Notes: generated by a model not told the origin, from the sequence alone. Numbered from the stretch's first letter, positions 56,901 to 64,000 are shown. The stretch is 64,000 nucleotides of DNA from Aliishimia ponticola (GCF_004803475.1 NZ_SRKY01000001.1:806001-870000); one strand, 5' to 3'. Translations and numbers: made by a program.

Positions 56901-57922
56901 TGGAAGGAAGACTTGTTTCCGACCTCTGCATCCAGATCGTCGGTATTCTGGTATTCACGGTGGAATTCATTCGTCACGCCCGCCGATGCGCTTTCCACAT
57001 CAAAGGTGATGGAGGCAGACCCGGTATCCTGCGTGAAGCCGGTGGTGCTTTTCTCGTAGGCAAAGCCGCTTTCGTCCGACCATTGGAAGATCTCGCGCAC
57101 GGTTTCACCAGCATCGCCATTGTCGCCAAAGATCGTGTCGTTGCCGTCCTCGCCATGCAGCACGTCATCCCCAGCCCCGCCAAGAAGCACGTCGTCGCCT
57201 GCCGCGACTGCGCCCGCATCAGAGGAATAGCTGACATGCGCATTGTCAAAGGTCGCCCCGGACTGCGCCAGGTCGATCTTGACCTCGACATCCTCGAAAT
57301 CCTGGTCACCAAGCCCGTAAAGGTCTTCGAAGCCAAGCGATACTGGGCCGTTCACGCCGTCCTGCGAAATCAGGCGTGTATGGACCTCGCCATCGGGGTT
57401 CAGGCCAGCATTCGCACCATAGCCGGAGCTGTAGAAATCGCCTTCGGGCGAGCGGATCCCCAGACCCACGGTCGCACCGGTCGGCACGCTGACTTCGAAC
57501 GTGTCACCGACATTGCATTTGACGTTGTCCGTCAGGTCGATTTCTTCCAGCACGGTGCCGGTGGCCGGATCGAACACGTAGATGAACAGACCGTTGTTGA
57601 AATCAGCGCTGCTGCCGTAGCTTTTGAAAACGGTCACGTGGATCGGGGATGTCAGCCCGCCATCGTCGCCGTAGATTTCGTCATTCCCCTTGCCGCCAGA
57701 GATCGTATCGTCACCGGCATTGCCGAAGATGGTGTCATCGCCCTTGCCGCCAGAGATCGTATCGTCGCCACCATTGCCAAAGATGACGTCGCCGCAATCC
57801 GTGATCCGGTCCCCACCCTGATCCGTCGGCGCATTCCCGTCATCGTAACCGCGCGACATCGACTCGCCGCTTGCTTCGCCTTCGACCGCACCGTCAGTCC
57901 AGTGCTTCGTAGAATTCGACAT
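53927..57922 (-). CDS. Large RTX calcium-binding protein with cadherin-like repeats and C-terminal Hint domain
   Basis: 1331 residues, very acidic, no N-terminal signal peptide, so type I secretion is likely. In order: GG-x-G-x-D-x RTX block (about 35-88); DUF4114-like domain (SPIHVTVF.. to GFEDLYGLGDQDFEDVEV, about 89-220); a second short RTX block; a beta-rich segment; a third RTX block. Next are two cadherin-like/Big repeats each containing SPNGTVDINADGTLTFTP (about 590-770) and a long fourth RTX block. A Hint domain begins at Cys1139 (CFTPGTLIATPQG) with block-B-like SPNHRVL and ends about 40 residues before the C-terminus. ATG 57922 is preferred (AGGAG 6 bases upstream). Target and partner are unknown. 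Confidence 0.88.
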   Translation of the reverse strand: MSNSTKHWTDGAVEGEASGESMSRGYDDGNAPTDQGGDRITDCGDVIFGNGGDDTISGGKGDDTIFGNAGDDTISGGKGNDEIYGDDGGLTSPIHVTVFKSYGSSADFNNGLFIYVFDPATGTVLEEIDLTDNVKCNVGDTFEVSVPTGATVGLGIRSPEGDFYSSGYGANAGLNPDGEVHTRLISQDGVNGPVSLGFEDLYGLGDQDFEDVEVKIDLAQSGATFDNAHVSYSSDAGAVAAGDDVLLGGAGDDVLHGEDGNDTIFGDNGDAGETVREIFQWSDESGFAYEKSTTGFTQDTGSASITFDVESASAGVTNEFHREYQNTDDLDAEVGNKSSFQSVLNGSSNSAVYSWTSDQPLEDVEFRINDIDGSGQVKVLAYDADGNPIEVVLSDAGSDVGLSDTDSIAGNDTATSLNDGYAPNSDAAHSVLVTIPGPVSRWEILHDQLGNANSGITVTDIAFTTVSEGSADGNDTLYGGAGDDILDGEAGADMVFGGDDADTIIGGAGDTVDGGAGGNDYDVLDLTGMGPFVIDGLTPDSNGNGFDGTIVFVDESGTPTGETIVFTEIESIQGDNRGDAPPFANDDTAVTDEDTAVVIDVLANDFDGDGQALTVTEASSPNGTVDINADGTLTFTPAPDYNGPATITYTVADPDGNEDFGTVYVTVNPVNDAPVAMDDFATTTDAPVMIPVLDNDTDVDGDALTIIAATSPNGTVDINADGTLTFTPTEGFEGDATINYTVADPDGLMDDAVVTVEVTGPPLDGIVEGTAGNDLIDVDYTGDPEGDRVDNNDAILPGEGPNDDIILGFAGDDTIIAGEGDDEVDGGIGNDTITTGAGSDEVQGGAGDDVINTGNGSFLIDKGYPGVFTGEEGTPGIYDDRDTVYGGDGNDTIRTGDDEDFIDGGDGNDVIDGGIDDDTIHGGSGDDRIVGGEGEDTIYAGDGDDTIYAGNDPVLGLDQFNIEDDGSNPLGPDLRPDNGRDTVYGGAGNDTIYGADDDDALYGEAGDDYIDGEIDDDLIDGGIGNDTLLGGQGDDVILGGDGNDSIDGGTGNDTLSGGADRDTFTNVNAGDTVDGGGAGDDYDILDLTGSTDPNGSLEVTFTGPDANGNGFDGFVTYFDQNGASTGTLTFTDVEEVIPCFTPGTLIATPQGERRVEELSVGDRVITRDNGIQRIRWVGSRALSGADLASARHLRPVMIRAGALGGGLPERDMLVSPNHRVLVANQKTELFFEESEVLVAAKHLTALEGVEIVDVADVEYIHIMFDQHEVILSDGAWTESFQPGDMTLGAMGAEQRDEIFELFPELKTREGMGSYASARRSLKKHEALLVTM

Positions 57923-58688
57923 CATCTTCTCCTCGTAACTGCGCAGCGCGCGCCCCGCAAAACGGCGGAAACTCAATACAAAAAACATGCCCATTGGCGG
58001 TGCCAGAAGCCGGATCGACCGCCTGAAACATCCAGATCTGAAGGAGAGGTGTGTTCTACCCAGCAAACTCGGCAAAAACCGACACTGGCGACTCCACGGC
58101 TTGACCTTACCGTGGCTCAAACACACGCCTCGCATCTTCTGATACGTCTCGTGCGGCCGCCCCTGTGGCCTAAAGACATCGCCCCCCAGTTGGGCAAGGA
58201 CACAATTAGCAATAGGTTTGTCGCAAACAAAGCTAAACTTGTCCGAAAATTTCCACAATCTAAGCGCGAACAGCCCTGTTAACTACGGTAAATCCCTTCG
58301 AATGTGGCAGGATTGTGGCCGACTGTTTCGCTAAACACCTGAAACGGCGGGTAATCTGGCGCTTGAGCCCGATTTTGCGGCCCTATTGTCGCCCCTTCGG
58401 AAACTTTTCACATTTCCTTAACTTTCGCGTCAGAACGGCCAATTTAGGACACATTTTAACCAAATTGTTTTTAATCCACGGGATCAATTCCGCCATTAAC
58501 AACCGTTTGTTGACGGAGCGAGGAAGAATTAGGGATTTCTTGATTCGTGTTCGTGAATCGTTTGCGAAGAAGCGCGGCCATCTGGCCTCACACTCATCGC
58601 GCGCCAAATCTCAACTTTAAGCTGCAAAACAGTTGTTTGCGCCGCGACCCTCAAGCGGATGCGGAAGTCAATCATGATGCGGAGAAGT
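57923..58688. other. Gene-free interval upstream of the RTX gene and tRNA-Leu
   Basis: About 770 bases with no convincing gene. The portion nearest 58260-58560 is visibly AT-richer than the surroundings. It contains TTAAC and TTTAATCC patches, an AACAA-N4-TTGTT palindrome at 58498-58511, and GATTC..GAATC arms at 58542-58559. It should hold the promoter and control sites of the RTX gene (minus strand) and the end of the tRNA-Leu transcript. The open frames here lack ribosome-binding sites and protein-like composition. Confidence 0.6.
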
Positions 58689-58774
58689 TGGTACCCAAGG
58701 CCGGACTCGAACCGGCACGCCCGCAAAGGCGGGGGATTTTGAATCCCCTGCGTCTACCATTCCGCCACTTGGGC
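58689..58774 (-). tRNA. tRNA-Leu (anticodon CAA)
   Basis: The minus strand reads GCCCAAG for the acceptor stem. The anticodon arm is GGGGA-TTCAAAA-TCCCC, giving anticodon CAA. A long class II variable arm (CGCCTTTGCGGGCG region) and the T arm GGTTCGAACC follow, and the acceptor closes with CTTGGGT. Discriminator A and a genomically encoded CCA end at 58689. 86 bases with CCA; all class II features are present. Confidence 0.95.
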
Positions 58775-58874
58775 ACGCGGGACGATTTACCCGCAGCTTG
58801 CAGCCGCGTCCAGCCCCAACTTTCGCGCACCGTGAGCGCTTGACCCCAAGACAGGTCCGTGCTCAACGGAAGCC

Positions 58875-59453
58875 ATGTTAAGACGCCTTTACGATTGGAC
58901 GCTTTCGATGGCCAACCACCCCCACGCCTTGTGGGTTTTGGCGGCTGTGTCTTTCATCGAAAGCTCGGTTTTTCCGATTCCGCCCGATGTGCTGATGATC
59001 CCGATGATCCTTGCCGCGCCGCATCGCGCCTGGCTTATCGCCATTGTCGCGCTGGTCGCGTCGGTTCTGGGCGGGATGCTTGGATATGCAATCGGTGCCT
59101 TCGCGTTCGAAGCCATCGGGGAACCGATCCTCGCCTCGCTTGGCAAAGCCGACGCGGTGGCGGAGTTCAACACAAGGTTCAACGATTTCGGTTTCTGGGC
59201 CGTATTGACCGCCGGTGTGACGCCCTTCCCCTACAAGGTCATCACCATCATGTCCGGCTGGACGGGTATGCCGATCCTGACCTTCATCGCCACGTCCATT
59301 CTGGCGCGTGGCTTGCGCTTTTTCATCGTCGCCGCCCTGTTGTGGAAATTCGGCGCGCCGGTTCGCGACTTCATCGAACGACGGCTTGGCCTCGTCTTCG
59401 CCGCGTTTGTCCTTCTGCTTTTCGGAGGGTTCGCCGTGGTGAGCCTGCTATGA
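58875..59453 (+). CDS. YqaA/DedA (SNARE-associated VTT) family membrane protein
   Basis: 192 residues with four to five hydrophobic segments. YqaA/DedA signatures are FIESSVFPIPPDVLMIPMILA near residue 30, GGMLGYAIGAFAFEAIG, and the re-entrant AGVTPFPYKVITIMSGW segment with a conserved proline. DedA relatives are proposed lipid scramblases/flippases that recycle undecaprenyl phosphate or phospholipids; this YqaA branch is uncharacterised. Its stop codon overlaps the dsbB start by 4 bases. Confidence 0.9.
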   Translation: MLRRLYDWTLSMANHPHALWVLAAVSFIESSVFPIPPDVLMIPMILAAPHRAWLIAIVALVASVLGGMLGYAIGAFAFEAIGEPILASLGKADAVAEFNTRFNDFGFWAVLTAGVTPFPYKVITIMSGWTGMPILTFIATSILARGLRFFIVAALLWKFGAPVRDFIERRLGLVFAAFVLLLFGGFAVVSLL

Positions 59454-59929
59454 CCGCGCGTCGCCTGATCCTGCTGGCAACCGCTGGCTCTGCCGCGCTT
59501 CTGGTTGGCGTCTTCGTCTTCCAATCCCTTGGTTGGGCTCCTTGCAAGATGTGCCTGTGGCAGCGATGGCCCCATGCGGCAGCGCTGTTGATCGGCGTTC
59601 TGGCGCTGATGATCGGGCGCCTGTCAGAGCGTATTTTAGCCGGGCTGGGCGCGCTTACCGTGCTGATCGGTGCGGGCATCGCCGCCTATCATTCCGGGGT
59701 CGAACGCAAATGGTGGGACGGGCCGGCAAGCTGTAGCGGTACCGGCAGCGGCCTTGGCGGGCTGAGTGCGAGCGAGCTGATCCCCGGTGCCAGCGACGCG
59801 CCGCCGCTGGTTCTGTGCGATACGCTGACGCCCTTCCTTTTCGGGTTGACCATGGCGAACTGGAATTTCATCGCCTCGCTGGTGCTGATGGTGATCTGGG
59901 TTGCCGCGGCTAAGCGTGCTTCCGCGTAG
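59450..59929 (+). CDS. dsbB: Disulfide bond formation protein B
   Basis: A 159-residue inner-membrane protein with four hydrophobic helices that reoxidises DsbA with quinone. The first redox pair is C-K-M-C in GWAPCKMCLWQRWPH and the second periplasmic loop has a Cys in ASCSG plus a later Cys in LVLCDT. ATG 59450 overlaps the YqaA stop (ATGA). Its last 20 bases overlap the end of the convergent AsnC gene. Confidence 0.93.
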   Translation: MTARRLILLATAGSAALLVGVFVFQSLGWAPCKMCLWQRWPHAAALLIGVLALMIGRLSERILAGLGALTVLIGAGIAAYHSGVERKWWDGPASCSGTGSGLGGLSASELIPGASDAPPLVLCDTLTPFLFGLTMANWNFIASLVLMVIWVAAAKRASA

Positions 59930-60335
59930 ACAGCAAAAGCGATGTCTCACTCGCCGTGACCCCGTCAAGCTGCCGGATCCGATGCAGCACGGCATCGAAC
60001 ACCTCCAGTGTGTCCACGGCGATTTCCACGATCACGTCCCACCGTCCATTGGTGGTGTGAACCGCGCTGACCTCTGACATGCCTTGCATCTGACGGATGA
60101 TCTTTTCCGTCCCGCGCCCGGCGATTTCCACCATCATGATACCGCGAACCGGGGCCTGCGCCGCATCGCCCTTGGTCACGACCGTAAACCCGACGATTTC
60201 GCCGCGCGCCCGCATCCTGTCGATCCGCGACCGAACCGTTGTGCGCGATAGCCCCAGCACTGTTGCCAATTCAGAAACACTGGCCCGCGCATCCTTGCGC
60301 AAGGCCGCCAACAACCGGTTGTCCACTTCGTCCAT
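59910..60335 (-). CDS. Lrp/AsnC family transcriptional regulator
   Basis: 141 residues: N-terminal winged HTH (MDEVDNRLLAALRKDARASVSELATVLGLSRTTVRSRIDRM) and a C-terminal RAM ligand-binding domain (VRGIMMVEIAG..EVSAVHTTNGRWDVIVEI). It is divergent from arginase and ornithine cyclodeaminase with 110 bases between them, which contain a TTTGCGCAAA palindrome. A local, arginine- or ornithine-responsive regulator is therefore likely. The ligand is inferred from context only. Confidence 0.92.
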   Translation of the reverse strand: MDEVDNRLLAALRKDARASVSELATVLGLSRTTVRSRIDRMRARGEIVGFTVVTKGDAAQAPVRGIMMVEIAGRGTEKIIRQMQGMSEVSAVHTTNGRWDVIVEIAVDTLEVFDAVLHRIRQLDGVTASETSLLLSTRKHA

Positions 60336-60368
60336 TCGGCACCTCCAAAATGGCTAGTTAGACCGCAT

Positions 60369-60378
60369 TTTGCGCAAA
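60369..60378. promoter_or_regulatory. Palindrome, candidate AsnC operator
   Basis: TTTGCGCAAA at 60369-60378 is a perfect 10-bp palindrome flanked by A/T, centred between the divergent asnC-type gene (34 bases from its ATG) and the arginase gene. Lrp/AsnC proteins bind such partially symmetric A/T-flanked sites. Confidence 0.45.
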
Positions 60379-60445
60379 TCAAACCCTTCAACTGGACGTA
60401 GAATACTCAATACTCGGCACCAACACACAGAACGGAGTTGTTTCC

Positions 60446-61372
60446 ATGACTGACACGACTTGTATCCTGATCGGCGCCCCCGTCGATTGCGGAAAACGGC
60501 GGCTTGGGTGCCTGATGGGGCCGGATGCGTTCCGCGCAGCGCGCTTGCCCGAAGCACTGCGCAGTCTTGGACATGATGTGATCGATCGCGGCAATTTGCG
60601 CCCCGCCGACCACCCTGCCGATGCCGATGACGCCTTCTTGCACAAGCTGAACGAAACCGTCGGCTGGACCAAGACGCTGATGCAGGCGGCGACGCAGGAA
60701 ATGGCCCATGGCCTGCCGATCTTTCTGGGCGGCGATCATGCCTTGGCGCTTGGCACCGTTCCGGGGGTCGCCGCCTTTGCCAAGGCGCAGGGCCGTCCTC
60801 AATTCGTGCTATGGCTGGATGCGCATACCGACTACCACAGCCCCCAGACCACGGGCAGCGGCAACCTGCACGGCACGCCGGTTGGCTATTTCACCGGGCG
60901 CAGCGGGTTTGACGCCTTCCCGCCCCCCGCCGCTACAGTCCCGGCAGAGAATATCTGCATGATCGGCCTGCGCTCCGTCGATCCAGAGGAACGCACCGCG
61001 CTGGATGACACGCCCATCGCCCGCCATGACATGCGCGAGATTGACGAACGCGGCATCGCCCGGCCCTTGCAGGAATTCCTGACGCGCGTCGCCGACGCGA
61101 ATGGCTTTCTGCATGTTTCGCTGGACGTGGATTTCATCGACCCGGCCCACGCCCCCGGCGTCGGCACCACGGTTCCGGGCGGCGCAACCGTCCGCGAAGC
61201 CCATCTGGTGATGGAGATGATCCATGACAGCGGGCTGATGACCTCTCTCGATGTGGTCGAACTGAACCCGTTTCTCGACGATCGCGGCCAGACGGCGCAC
61301 CTGATGGTCGACCTTGTGGCCTCGGCCCTTGGGCGCACCGTGTTCGACCGGCCGACGCGTGGCCGCCACTAA
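60446..61372 (+). CDS. rocF: Arginase
   Basis: A 308-residue binuclear manganese hydrolase that converts arginine to ornithine and urea. All three metal motifs are present: GGDHALALG near residue 95, DAHTDYH near 128, and SLDVDFIDPAHAPG near 225. The N-terminal LIGAPVDCGKRRLGCLMGPDAFR is diagnostic for arginase rather than agmatinase. A good ribosome-binding site (ACGGAG) precedes ATG 60446. It is followed after 22 bases by ornithine cyclodeaminase; together they turn arginine into proline plus nitrogen. Confidence 0.96.
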   Translation: MTDTTCILIGAPVDCGKRRLGCLMGPDAFRAARLPEALRSLGHDVIDRGNLRPADHPADADDAFLHKLNETVGWTKTLMQAATQEMAHGLPIFLGGDHALALGTVPGVAAFAKAQGRPQFVLWLDAHTDYHSPQTTGSGNLHGTPVGYFTGRSGFDAFPPPAATVPAENICMIGLRSVDPEERTALDDTPIARHDMREIDERGIARPLQEFLTRVADANGFLHVSLDVDFIDPAHAPGVGTTVPGGATVREAHLVMEMIHDSGLMTSLDVVELNPFLDDRGQTAHLMVDLVASALGRTVFDRPTRGRH

Positions 61373-61394
61373 CCCGCTGGAAGGAGGATTTCCC

Positions 61395-62462
61395 ATGCCC
61401 ACCAAGACCCATTCCCCCGCCCCATCCGACAAGGCGCTGGTGCCCTTCGTTTCCGTCGATCACATGATGCAGCTGATCCATATGCATGGCGTGGCCGATA
61501 TGCTGCGCGGGCTGGCGCGCTATATCGAAGAGGACTTCCGGCGTTGGGAGAAATTCGACAAGACGCCGCGCATCGCGTCCCATTCGCCCGGCGGAGTCAT
61601 CGAACTGATGCCCACCTCGGACGGGGAGGCATATGGCTTCAAATATGTGAACGGCCACCCCAAGAACACGGCGGAAGGCTTGCAAACCGTGACCGCCTTC
61701 GGGCTGCTGGCGGATGTGGCGACGGGCTATCCGGTGCTTTTGACCGAGATGACGCTGCTGACGGCGCTGCGCACGGCGGCGACCTCGGCACTGGTGGCGC
61801 GGACGCTGGCCCCCAAGGGGGCGACCACGATGGCGATGATCGGCAATGGCGCGCAGTCGGAATTCCAAAGCCTCGCCATGCAGGCGCTTTGCGGGATCAC
61901 CCATGTGCGCCTTTACGACACCGACGCCGCAGCAACGGCCAAATGCGCGGGCAATCTGGCGGGCAGCGGGCTGCATGTGACGGCGTGCGCCACGCCGGAG
62001 GAGGCTCTGGAAGGTGCGCAGATCATCACCACCTGCACCGCCGATAAGCGCCGCGCCACGATCCTGACCGGCAACATGGTCGGCTCGGGCGTGCATATCA
62101 ACGCGATTGGCGGCGATTGCCCCGGCAAGACCGAAATCGCGCCGGATGTCCTGAACCGCGCCGACATCTTCGTGGAATTCCCTGAACAGACCCGGATTGA
62201 AGGCGATATTCAGCAGCTAGACCCTGATCACCCGGTGACCGAAATCTGGCAAGTGCTGACCGGCGCGGCCCAAGGACGGCATTCGGACGCGCAGATCACC
62301 CTGTTTGACGGGGTCGGTTTCGCGATCGAGGATTTCTCGGCCCTGCGCTTCATCCGGGACCGGATCGTGGGCACCCATTGCTTCGAGCCGCTTGATATGC
62401 TGGCCGACCCGGATGATCCGCGCGATCTGTTCGGGATGCTGATGCGCGCGCAGCCGGATTAA
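61395..62462 (+). CDS. ocd: Ornithine cyclodeaminase
   Basis: A 355-residue member of the ornithine cyclodeaminase/mu-crystallin family that converts ornithine to proline and ammonia with catalytic NAD+. Features are GFKYVNGHPKNT, VLLTEMTLLTALRTAATSALVAR, the Rossmann motif MIGNGAQSEFQSLA near residues 150-165, HINAIGGDCPGKTEI and a TLFDGVGFAIEDFSALRF end. Length and the neighbouring arginase favour a true OCD rather than the shorter mu-crystallin-like paralogues. ATG 61395 follows AAGGAGG. It overlaps the convergent monooxygenase gene by 4 bases. Confidence 0.95.
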   Translation: MPTKTHSPAPSDKALVPFVSVDHMMQLIHMHGVADMLRGLARYIEEDFRRWEKFDKTPRIASHSPGGVIELMPTSDGEAYGFKYVNGHPKNTAEGLQTVTAFGLLADVATGYPVLLTEMTLLTALRTAATSALVARTLAPKGATTMAMIGNGAQSEFQSLAMQALCGITHVRLYDTDAAATAKCAGNLAGSGLHVTACATPEEALEGAQIITTCTADKRRATILTGNMVGSGVHINAIGGDCPGKTEIAPDVLNRADIFVEFPEQTRIEGDIQQLDPDHPVTEIWQVLTGAAQGRHSDAQITLFDGVGFAIEDFSALRFIRDRIVGTHCFEPLDMLADPDDPRDLFGMLMRAQPD

Positions 62463-63589
62463 GGCGCGGGCGGGTATTTCGCCTGCGCGGTGGGATCATA
62501 GCCATAAACCCATTCAAGGCGACGGGCGAGCATCCCGCGCCCCAGAACCAGGGCCGCGTAGGCGCCCCAGTTGAATGGCCAGCCCATGTGAAAGCGCCGA
62601 CTGTTGCCGCGCGCCAGGTTGACCACGGCGCGGCAACGGTCCTGCCGGATCTCGGTATAGCGCGCCAGCCCGGCGGCCATGTCCGTGGCCCCGGCCAGCG
62701 CAGCGCCAAGCACCCAGGCATCCTCCAGGGCAAGGCAGGCGCCCTGCGCCATGAACGGCAGTGTCGGATGCGCAGAATCACCCAGCAGCACCACATTGCC
62801 TTTCACCCATCGTTGCGCCACGGAACGCGCATGAAGCGCCCAAGTATGCACACGCTCTGCCTGCGCGATAACCTCGCCCAACGCGCCGCCGAAATTTTCG
62901 AACCGCATCCGGAAATCAAGCGGATCGCCCTGCTCTGACCAGCTTTCATTCCGCCAGTCGCGCCGTTCTTCCACCGCCACCACATTCATCAACTTGCCCT
63001 GCCGCAGCGGGTAGCTAACCACATGCGCGCGGTGCCCCAAGGATACCGAGGCGCGCGGATCGGAGGGGTGGTCCCACGGCACCACGGCCCGCCATGCCAC
63101 ATGACCGGTGAAGGACGGGGCAACCGGTCCATCGACATAGCTGCGCCAAAGGCTGCGCACCCCATCCGCCGCGACGATCAGATCGGCCTGTACCGCCCCC
63201 GGCGAAACCGCATGGCCCAGCGAAAGCTCAACCCCGGCGTCTTTGGCGCAGCGCACCAACAGCGCCAGCAAATCGGCGCGGTGCATATACCAAGTGGGTC
63301 CACCCAGCGGCGCGCGAATCTCGGCCACCGCCGCGCCGGATGGGCCATCGCGGAACACGGTGCCGCGCGACAGCGACGCAGTGTCCGGCACCCCTGCCCC
63401 CACCGCGCCAAGCGCCTTCAGCACCCGCTGCCCATTGACGCTGACTTGAAGCCCCGCGCCAACCTCGGTCAAGGCCGGGGCCTGTTCATGCACCGTCACA
63501 TGCGCCCCGCGCTGCGCCAAAGCGGCTGCCGTCGCCACGCCGCCGATTCCGCCGCCAATGACGGCCACATTCAATCCGGTCAGTTCCAT
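62459..63589 (-). CDS. FAD-dependent monooxygenase (salicylate hydroxylase-like)
   Basis: A 376-residue single-component aromatic hydroxylase-type flavoprotein. The FAD-binding GGGIGG is at residues 12-17. The DG motif is in DLIVAADGVRS and the second FAD motif in NVVLLGDSAHPTLPFMAQGACLALED. It resembles salicylate/3-hydroxybenzoate hydroxylases, but the substrate cannot be told. No ring-cleavage genes are near. ATG 63589 follows AGGTGG; a TTG at 63604 is in frame. It is separated from dksA by an intrinsic terminator. Confidence 0.88.
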   Translation of the reverse strand: MELTGLNVAVIGGGIGGVATAAALAQRGAHVTVHEQAPALTEVGAGLQVSVNGQRVLKALGAVGAGVPDTASLSRGTVFRDGPSGAAVAEIRAPLGGPTWYMHRADLLALLVRCAKDAGVELSLGHAVSPGAVQADLIVAADGVRSLWRSYVDGPVAPSFTGHVAWRAVVPWDHPSDPRASVSLGHRAHVVSYPLRQGKLMNVVAVEERRDWRNESWSEQGDPLDFRMRFENFGGALGEVIAQAERVHTWALHARSVAQRWVKGNVVLLGDSAHPTLPFMAQGACLALEDAWVLGAALAGATDMAAGLARYTEIRQDRCRAVVNLARGNSRRFHMGWPFNWGAYAALVLGRGMLARRLEWVYGYDPTAQAKYPPAP

Positions 63590-63610
63590 GGTACCACCTG
63601 ACAAAGAAAA

Positions 63611-63640
63611 AGCGCCGAAGCCAAGCCCCGGCGCTTTTCA
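63611..63640 (-). terminator. Rho-independent terminator of dksA
   Basis: AAAGCGCCG (63611-63619) and CGGCGCTTT (63631-63639) form a 9-bp stem with an 11-base loop. On the minus strand it is followed by TTTTTCTTTG, a good U-run, 20 bases after the dksA stop. On the plus strand the flank is weaker. Confidence 0.85.
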
Positions 63641-63660
63641 ATTTCGACCCATAGCGGCGA

Positions 63661-64000
63661 TCAATCGTCGCGGTGGACCTTTTCCTTGCGTTCGTGACGT
63701 TCCTGAGCCTCAAGGCTCATCGTCGCGATCGGACGCGCATCGAGCCGTTTGAGCGAGATCGGATCGCCCGTCACGATGCAGTAGCCATATTCGCCTTCGT
63801 CGATACGGCGCAAAGCGGCGTCGATCTTGGCGACCAGCTTGCGCTGGCGATCCCGTGTGCGCAGTTCAAGTGCGCGGTCGGTTTCCTCGCTGGCCCTGTC
63901 TGCCACGTCCGGAATGTTGCGTGTGTTGTCCTGAAGGCCTTGGATCGTATCAAGACTTCCCGCCAGAATTTCGCTCTTCCAATCCAGCAGTTTGCGACGA
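63661..64000 (-). CDS. dksA: RNA polymerase-binding protein DksA, degenerate zinc finger (5' end outside window)
   Basis: The last 112 residues of DksA, which works with ppGpp at the RNA polymerase secondary channel to adjust rRNA and stress promoters. The coiled-coil part (ASEETDRALELRTRDRQRKLVAKIDAALRRIDEGEYG) and the C-terminal segment LKRLDARPIATMSLEAQERHE are clear. Three of the four zinc-binding cysteines are replaced: the first pair reads C-I-V-T and the second S-L-E-A. The frame continues upstream beyond base 64000. It is the first gene past a strong terminator. Confidence 0.93.
   Translation of the reverse strand, partial: RRKLLDWKSEILAGSLDTIQGLQDNTRNIPDVADRASEETDRALELRTRDRQRKLVAKIDAALRRIDEGEYGYCIVTGDPISLKRLDARPIATMSLEAQERHERKEKVHRDD

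Noticed and set aside
58315-58620. 101-residue plus-strand open frame in the gap near the tRNA.
   Set aside because: Basic, low-complexity translation without a ribosome-binding site or hydrophobic pattern; the region is AT-rich and probably regulatory.
58689-58774. tRNA-Leu considered as an integration site of a genomic island carrying the RTX gene.
   Set aside because: No integrase, no second copy of the tRNA 3' end seen nearby, and flanking genes are ordinary chromosomal ones.

Overview
The window is a contiguous, gene-dense stretch of high-GC chromosome from an alphaproteobacterium, most likely a marine member of the Rhodobacterales (Roseobacter group). This rests on the recognisable proteins and on gene order: dusB(nifR3)-ntrB-ntrC-ntrY-ntrX-trkA-trkH-hfq-hflX in one direction, a fused ispDF followed by pgpA and cinA, a SufBCD-associated membrane protein beside hemB, paired GcvT-type dimethylglycine/sarcosine dehydrogenases, and an RTX protein ending in a Hint domain. 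No phage, transposase, integrase, CRISPR array or rRNA gene was seen; the only tRNA is tRNA-Leu(CAA).

Layout. 0-2 kb: tail of a DUF4198-like protein, then pseudouridine kinase and pseudouridine-5'-phosphate glycosidase. 2-7.5 kb: DUF502 membrane protein, patatin phospholipase, FOXRED2-like flavoprotein, 3-hydroxybutyrate dehydrogenase and a YrbL-like protein. 7.5-7.6 kb: a candidate small RNA gene (promoter, hairpin, strong terminator) that no ORF explains. 7.7-14 kb: orphan YejA-type binding protein, small hypothetical, XRE-cupin regulator divergent from an acyl-CoA ligase/FrnE pair, and an MFS drug exporter. 14-24.3 kb: mfd, a SufBCD-associated protein, hemB, a Ysc84-like lipoprotein, an Aer-type PAS protein, a penicillin acylase and an RluE-like pseudouridine synthase. 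24.5-25.5 kb: sulfotransferase-like protein.

25.5-38 kb is the nitrogen-regulation/potassium/RNA-chaperone block, all on the minus strand except one small lipoprotein-like gene. Both NtrC and NtrX appear to lack the GAFTGA sigma-54 contact loop. 38-44 kb holds housekeeping genes: ispDF-pgpA-cinA, MmgE/PrpD, a coenzyme Q-binding START protein, hpt and lipA. 43.8-46.7 kb: a small membrane protein coupled to an unusual chemoreceptor with a multi-spanning membrane sensor, then a VIT-family transporter. 46.7-53.7 kb: two paralogous FAD/GcvT oxidoreductases in opposite orientation around a DUF2254 membrane protein, then a MobA/MocA-like nucleotidyltransferase.

53.9-57.9 kb is one 1331-residue protein with RTX calcium-binding blocks, two cadherin-like repeats and a C-terminal Hint domain. 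It is preceded by about 770 gene-free bases ending at the tRNA-Leu gene. 58.9-64 kb: YqaA/DedA protein, dsbB, an Lrp/AsnC regulator divergent from arginase and ornithine cyclodeaminase (arginine to proline), an FAD monooxygenase, and the 3' part of dksA, whose zinc finger has lost three of four cysteines.

Functional assignments come from reading the translated sequences and recalling families; no database search was run. Start codons were chosen by ribosome-binding sites and gene overlaps where these were visible.
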